Source: CAZTNW01 sp964614945 (GTDB lineage Bacteria > Caldisericota > JANLFM01). Taken from it: a DNA stretch of 9,742 nucleotides. How positions within the stretch are numbered: the first letter of the stretch is position 1; each line of letters begins with the position of its first letter. The notes under the pieces were generated by a model. That model did not search any database and was not told the DNA's origin. It was given only the letters and a program-made list of their open reading frames with translations. Position numbers and translations under genes: made by a program. Shown piece by piece: positions 7,605-9,742 of this stretch. The stretch lies in assembly GCA_964614945.1 (NCBI GenBank), contig CAZTNW010000014.1, positions 1 to 9,742 of the forward strand, given 5' to 3'.

Positions 7605-9029
7605 ATGTCAAAAATTAAACATTGGATTTGTGTTGCTCTTGGCTTTTTATTATTCCTCACAACAATCGTCTATGCCGATGATCACGGAAACAGCTTTTCA
7701 ACGGCAACCCAAGTTTCGATCGGCAGCATTACTCAAGGTTCAATTGAGACTCCCGGGGATTTGGATTACTTCAAGTTTACGATCAGCCAACCCGGGAAGT
7801 ATGTGTTTTATACCCGTGGGACGACCTATACTTTAGGTCGTCTTTACGATTCCACGTATTCCCAACTGAGTTATAATTATGGGGGTGGGGAGGCCGATAA
7901 CTTTCGCATCGTTTACGACTTTCTCTATGCCGGCACATACTATATAGAAGTAAGCATTTATCAGGCCTCCGTCTCCAAAACCGGAAGTTATGCCTTGCAC
8001 ATTGAAGGTCCGGGTCACCCGACTGTTAGCGACGACCACGGCTTCAGCCCCTGGTCGGCAACGGCCGTAAACATAGGATCGATCACCTCCGGGAATATCA
8101 ACCTTCCCGGGGATTTGGATTACTTCAAGTTTACGATCAGCCAACCCGGGAAGTATGTGTTTTATACCCGTGGGACGACCTATACTTTAGGTCGTCTTTA
8201 CGATTCCACGTATTCCCAACTGAGTTATAATTATGGGGGTGGGGAGGCCGATAACTTTCGCATCGTTTACGACTTTCTCTATGCCGGCACATACTATATA
8301 GAAGTAAGCATTTATCAGGCCTCCGTCTCCAAAACCGGAAGTTATGCCTTGCACATTGAAGGTCCGGGTCACCCGACTGTTAGCGACGACCATGGCTTCA
8401 GCCCCTGGTCGGCAACCGTCATAGGGGGTCCCGGATCATATCCGGGTGTGATCAACCTGCCAGGCGATCTGGATTATTTCAGGATCTATGTTTCACAAAC
8501 CACAACGGTTACATGCTACACAACTGTCAACATAGAATCTGTTGACACTGTAGGTAGATTATTCGATGCTGAGTACAATCTGATCGCATATGATTATGGC
8601 TCCGGAGAATATAACAACTTCGGGATGCAGGTACAATTATATCCCGGCGTTTATTTTATCGAAGTATCCCTCAATTCACCTTCAGGAACTGGCAACTATG
8701 TTTTGCACATAGAAGGCATCGCCAATGCCTGCACCTACGCCATTTCCCCCAGTTCGGCCATCTTCTCGTCCACCAGCCATCAGGGTATCGTAACCGTCAC
8801 CCCATCATCAGGCAGCTGTCCCTGGACGGCCGTTAGTAATGTTTCCTGGATTACAGTGACTTCGGGCAGCAGTGGAGTGGGGAATGGAACAGTTTCATAC
8901 AAAGTCGCCGTCAATAATACCGGCAAGCACAGAACTGGGACCGTAAACATCGCCGGCAAAATATTCACTGTAACGCAGAAGGAGAAAATGGCTGGTCTTC
9001 CCTGGCTCATGTTGATGCTGGGGGAGTAG
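7605..9029 (+). CDS. Exported protein with three PPC domains and a BACON domain
   Basis: The ATG is preceded by AGGA (7591-7594) and opens a signal peptide (1-24, cleavage after IVYA). Three repeats of about 118 aa begin at DDHG (residues 25, 143 and 261). Each has GDLDYF[KR] and a closing YxLHIEG strand, the pattern of bacterial pre-peptidase C-terminal (PPC) beta-sandwich domains. Repeats 1 and 2 are nearly identical; repeat 3 has diverged. Residues about 375-460 form a BACON-type domain (CTYAISPSS, CPWTAVSNVSWITVTSG, GNGTVSYKV, RTGTVNIAGKIFTVTQ). The protein ends in GLPWLMLMLGE, almost the same tail as gene 2. There is no catalytic domain, so the protein is probably a secreted or surface binding/adhesion factor. 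It starts 52 bp after gene 2 in the same direction, suggesting co-transcription. Confidence 0.85.
   Translation: MSKIKHWICVALGFLLFLTTIVYADDHGNSFSTATQVSIGSITQGSIETPGDLDYFKFTISQPGKYVFYTRGTTYTLGRLYDSTYSQLSYNYGGGEADNFRIVYDFLYAGTYYIEVSIYQASVSKTGSYALHIEGPGHPTVSDDHGFSPWSATAVNIGSITSGNINLPGDLDYFKFTISQPGKYVFYTRGTTYTLGRLYDSTYSQLSYNYGGGEADNFRIVYDFLYAGTYYIEVSIYQASVSKTGSYALHIEGPGHPTVSDDHGFSPWSATVIGGPGSYPGVINLPGDLDYFRIYVSQTTTVTCYTTVNIESVDTVGRLFDAEYNLIAYDYGSGEYNNFGMQVQLYPGVYFIEVSLNSPSGTGNYVLHIEGIANACTYAISPSSAIFSSTSHQGIVTVTPSSGSCPWTAVSNVSWITVTSGSSGVGNGTVSYKVAVNNTGKHRTGTVNIAGKIFTVTQKEKMAGLPWLMLMLGE
7751..8062 (+). repeat. Near-identical tandem repeat, unit 1 (PPC domain)
   Basis: This 312-bp segment is repeated at 8105-8416, an offset of 354 bp (118 codons, in frame). 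By eye I find one difference, C at 8039 against T at 8393, which is silent (His). Such identity, beside a diverged third domain copy, points to a recent duplication or gene conversion. Confidence 0.95.
8105..8416 (+). repeat. Near-identical tandem repeat, unit 2 (PPC domain)
   Basis: Second copy of the 312-bp unit within gene 3. The sequence just before each unit (GGTTCAATTGAGAC against TCAACCT) has diverged, so identity covers most but not all of the 354-bp period. The next PPC domain (8417-8717) is clearly older. Confidence 0.95.
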
Positions 9030-9064
9030 CGAATAATATCAACACCTAAATTCCCCTGAGTAAT

Positions 9065-9083
9065 CCCCCGGCTGTGCCGGGGG
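9065..9083. repeat. IS left-end hairpin
   Basis: CCCCCGGC-TGT-GCCGGGGG forms a perfect 8-bp stem with a 3-nt loop. In IS200/IS605 elements, subterminal imperfect hairpins at each end are recognised by TnpA on single-stranded DNA. Its right-end counterpart is at 9657-9675. Confidence 0.75.
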
Positions 9084-9119
9084 ACTCCGGGGGTTTGACA
9101 ATTCCGGGAATATAAGAAA

Positions 9120-9162
9120 GCCTCCCGGCTGTGAACCGCTCAAAGTTTACAGCACAGGAGGC
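9120..9162 (+). promoter_or_regulatory. Leader hairpin sequestering the tnpA ribosome-binding site
   Basis: GCCTCC (9120-9125) pairs with GGAGGC (9157-9162), which contains most of the AGGAGG Shine-Dalgarno sequence of tnpA. The stem continues after a small internal loop with GCTGT (9128-9132)/ACAGC (9149-9153) and GAAC (9133-9136)/GTTT (9145-9148), leaving an 8-nt apical loop. Such a structure would block ribosome access. IS200 is known to repress transposase translation with a 5' UTR stem-loop of this kind; that it works here is inferred from base pairing. Confidence 0.7.
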
Positions 9163-9167
9163 AAGTT

Positions 9168-9602
9168 GTGGAAGACGTACGGAGCTTAAACCATACGAAA
9201 TGGGAATGCAAGTATCATGTGGTATGGATACCGAAGTGTCGGAAGAAGTCATTGTATGTGGAGCTGCGGAGATATTTGGGCTCAACGTTCAGGGACCTCG
9301 CCGTGCAGAGAGAGTGCCAAGTGATGGAAGGGCATCTTTTGCCCGATCATATTCACATGCTGATATCGATACCCCCGAAGTATTCGGTTTCTCAGGTCAT
9401 CGGTTATTTGAAAGGCAAAAGTGCCATTCAGATAGCCAGAACGTACATGGGTCGGAAAAAGAATTTTACAGGTCAACATTTTTGGGCTCGCGGCTACTTT
9501 GTGTCTACAATTGGTGCGGATGAGAAAACGGTCCGCGATTATATCAGGCGACAGGAGGAAGAAGACCGTCGCCTCGATCAACTGAGTATGTTTGAGGAAT
9601 AA
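9168..9602 (+). CDS. tnpA: IS200/IS605-family transposase TnpA (Y1 HUH)
   Basis: This 144-aa protein starts at GTG (9168), 6 nt after a strong AGGAGG (9156-9161). It has the full Y1 transposase layout: an N-terminal strand with KYHVVWIPK, the metal-binding HUH motif in PDHIHMLISIPP (His61, His63), the KGKSAIQIAR and NFTGQHFWARGYFVST blocks, and a nucleophile helix around VRDYIRRQEEED (Tyr125). It closes with LDQLSMFEE, the usual end of the IS200 subgroup. Length is normal for the family (about 140-155 aa) and all key residues are present, so it is probably active. It catalyses single-strand excision and insertion as a dimer. The leader hairpin suggests tight translational repression. Confidence 0.95.
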   Translation: MEDVRSLNHTKWECKYHVVWIPKCRKKSLYVELRRYLGSTFRDLAVQRECQVMEGHLLPDHIHMLISIPPKYSVSQVIGYLKGKSAIQIARTYMGRKKNFTGQHFWARGYFVSTIGADEKTVRDYIRRQEEEDRRLDQLSMFEE

Positions 9603-9618
9603 CCACCTTCAGGTGGTT
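9601..9618. repeat. Hairpin at the tnpA stop codon
   Basis: AACCACC (9601-9607) pairs with GGTGGTT (9612-9618) around a TTCA loop, overlapping the stop codon. No clear T-run follows, so terminator function is weak at best. It is probably part of the IS right-end structure. Confidence 0.6.
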
Positions 9619-9627
9619 CGTATTTGA

Positions 9628-9644
9628 AACCGCTTTGAGCGGTT
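9628..9644. repeat. Second right-end hairpin
   Basis: AACCGCT (9628-9634) pairs with AGCGGTT (9638-9644) around TTG. Its 3' arm lies within a 16-nt segment (9633-9648) that is the exact reverse complement of 9130-9145 in the tnpA leader. Confidence 0.6.
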
Positions 9645-9656
9645 CACATTTACAAG

Positions 9657-9675
9657 CCTCCGGCTTTGCCGGAGG
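9657..9675. repeat. IS right-end hairpin
   Basis: CCTCCGGC-TTT-GCCGGAGG forms a perfect 8-bp stem with a 3-nt loop, matching the left-end hairpin in size and in its GGC/GCC core. It probably marks the TnpA-binding structure near the right boundary of the element. Confidence 0.75.
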
Positions 9676-9742
9676 TTATGACTCACTAAACCCTGGTGAT
9701 AATCACGCGCATACAAGTGAATATCCCCATGCTTTGCGAATG

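Larger units (their letters stand above)
9061..9690 (+). mobile_element. IS200/IS605-group insertion sequence, apparently complete
   Basis: A single intact TnpA gene is flanked on both sides by GC-rich subterminal hairpins with the same 8-bp-stem, 3-nt-loop geometry (9065-9083 and 9657-9675). There are no terminal inverted repeats or obvious target duplications, as expected for this single-strand transposing family. There is no tnpB gene, which fits the IS200 subgroup. The exact cleavage sites cannot be read without an empty-site comparison, so the limits given are approximate. Confidence 0.8.

Noticed and set aside
9131..9523. 130-aa open frame overlapping tnpA in another frame
   Set aside because: The frame at 9168 encodes a full canonical TnpA with a strong ribosome site; this one has no family features.

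Overview
The window is an accessory, mobile-element-flanked segment of a Gram-negative bacterial genome. Three consecutive plus-strand genes encode large exported proteins. They lie between the 3' end of an IS91-type transposase gene (left) and a complete IS200-type insertion sequence (right). Base composition is moderate (rows I counted range from about 28% to 62% GC). The mix of SpvB/FG-GAP/YD-repeat, PPC and BACON domains with a sigma-54-type promoter would suit a deltaproteobacterium (Desulfobacterota) or a relative. That assignment is inference; the window holds no taxonomic marker gene.

Left region (1-1094): the C-terminus of an IS91-like transposase, then about 730 bp without a convincing gene. 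This gap holds a perfect 13-bp inverted repeat and what looks like a complete enhancer-dependent promoter. There are three copies of a 17-bp motif (TGTCGGAATTCTTTACA), an exact match to the IHF consensus, and a -24/-12 (sigma-54) element with one mismatch. The promoter sits about 60 bp upstream of the first gene.

Central region (1095-9029): gene 1 (421 aa) is a short exported protein with a few YD repeats, an RHS core ending in DPTGH, and a variable C-terminal domain. That C-terminal domain has His and Asn-Cys motifs like a circularly permuted papain/LRAT/NlpC fold. Gene 2 (1681 aa) is an exported SpvB / FG-GAP / TcdB-middle / YD-repeat shell protein that lacks the RHS core and toxin tip; it ends in Ig-like and FN3-like domains. 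Gene 3 (474 aa) carries three PPC domains and a BACON domain. Genes 1 and 2 together contain the parts of one full-length Rhs/TcB-TcC-type protein, but in swapped order and each with its own signal peptide. Genes 2 and 3 are otherwise unrelated yet end in almost the same tail (GLPWLMLLLEE / GLPWLMLMLGE), a candidate C-terminal sorting or interaction signal. The genes are co-directional with gaps of 146 and 52 bp and no evident terminator between them, so they may form one sigma-54-driven operon for a secreted surface system.

Right region (9030-9742): an IS200/IS605-group element with an intact Y1 HUH transposase. It has subterminal hairpins at both ends and a leader hairpin that would sequester the transposase ribosome-binding site. 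The last ~65 bp show nothing I can identify.
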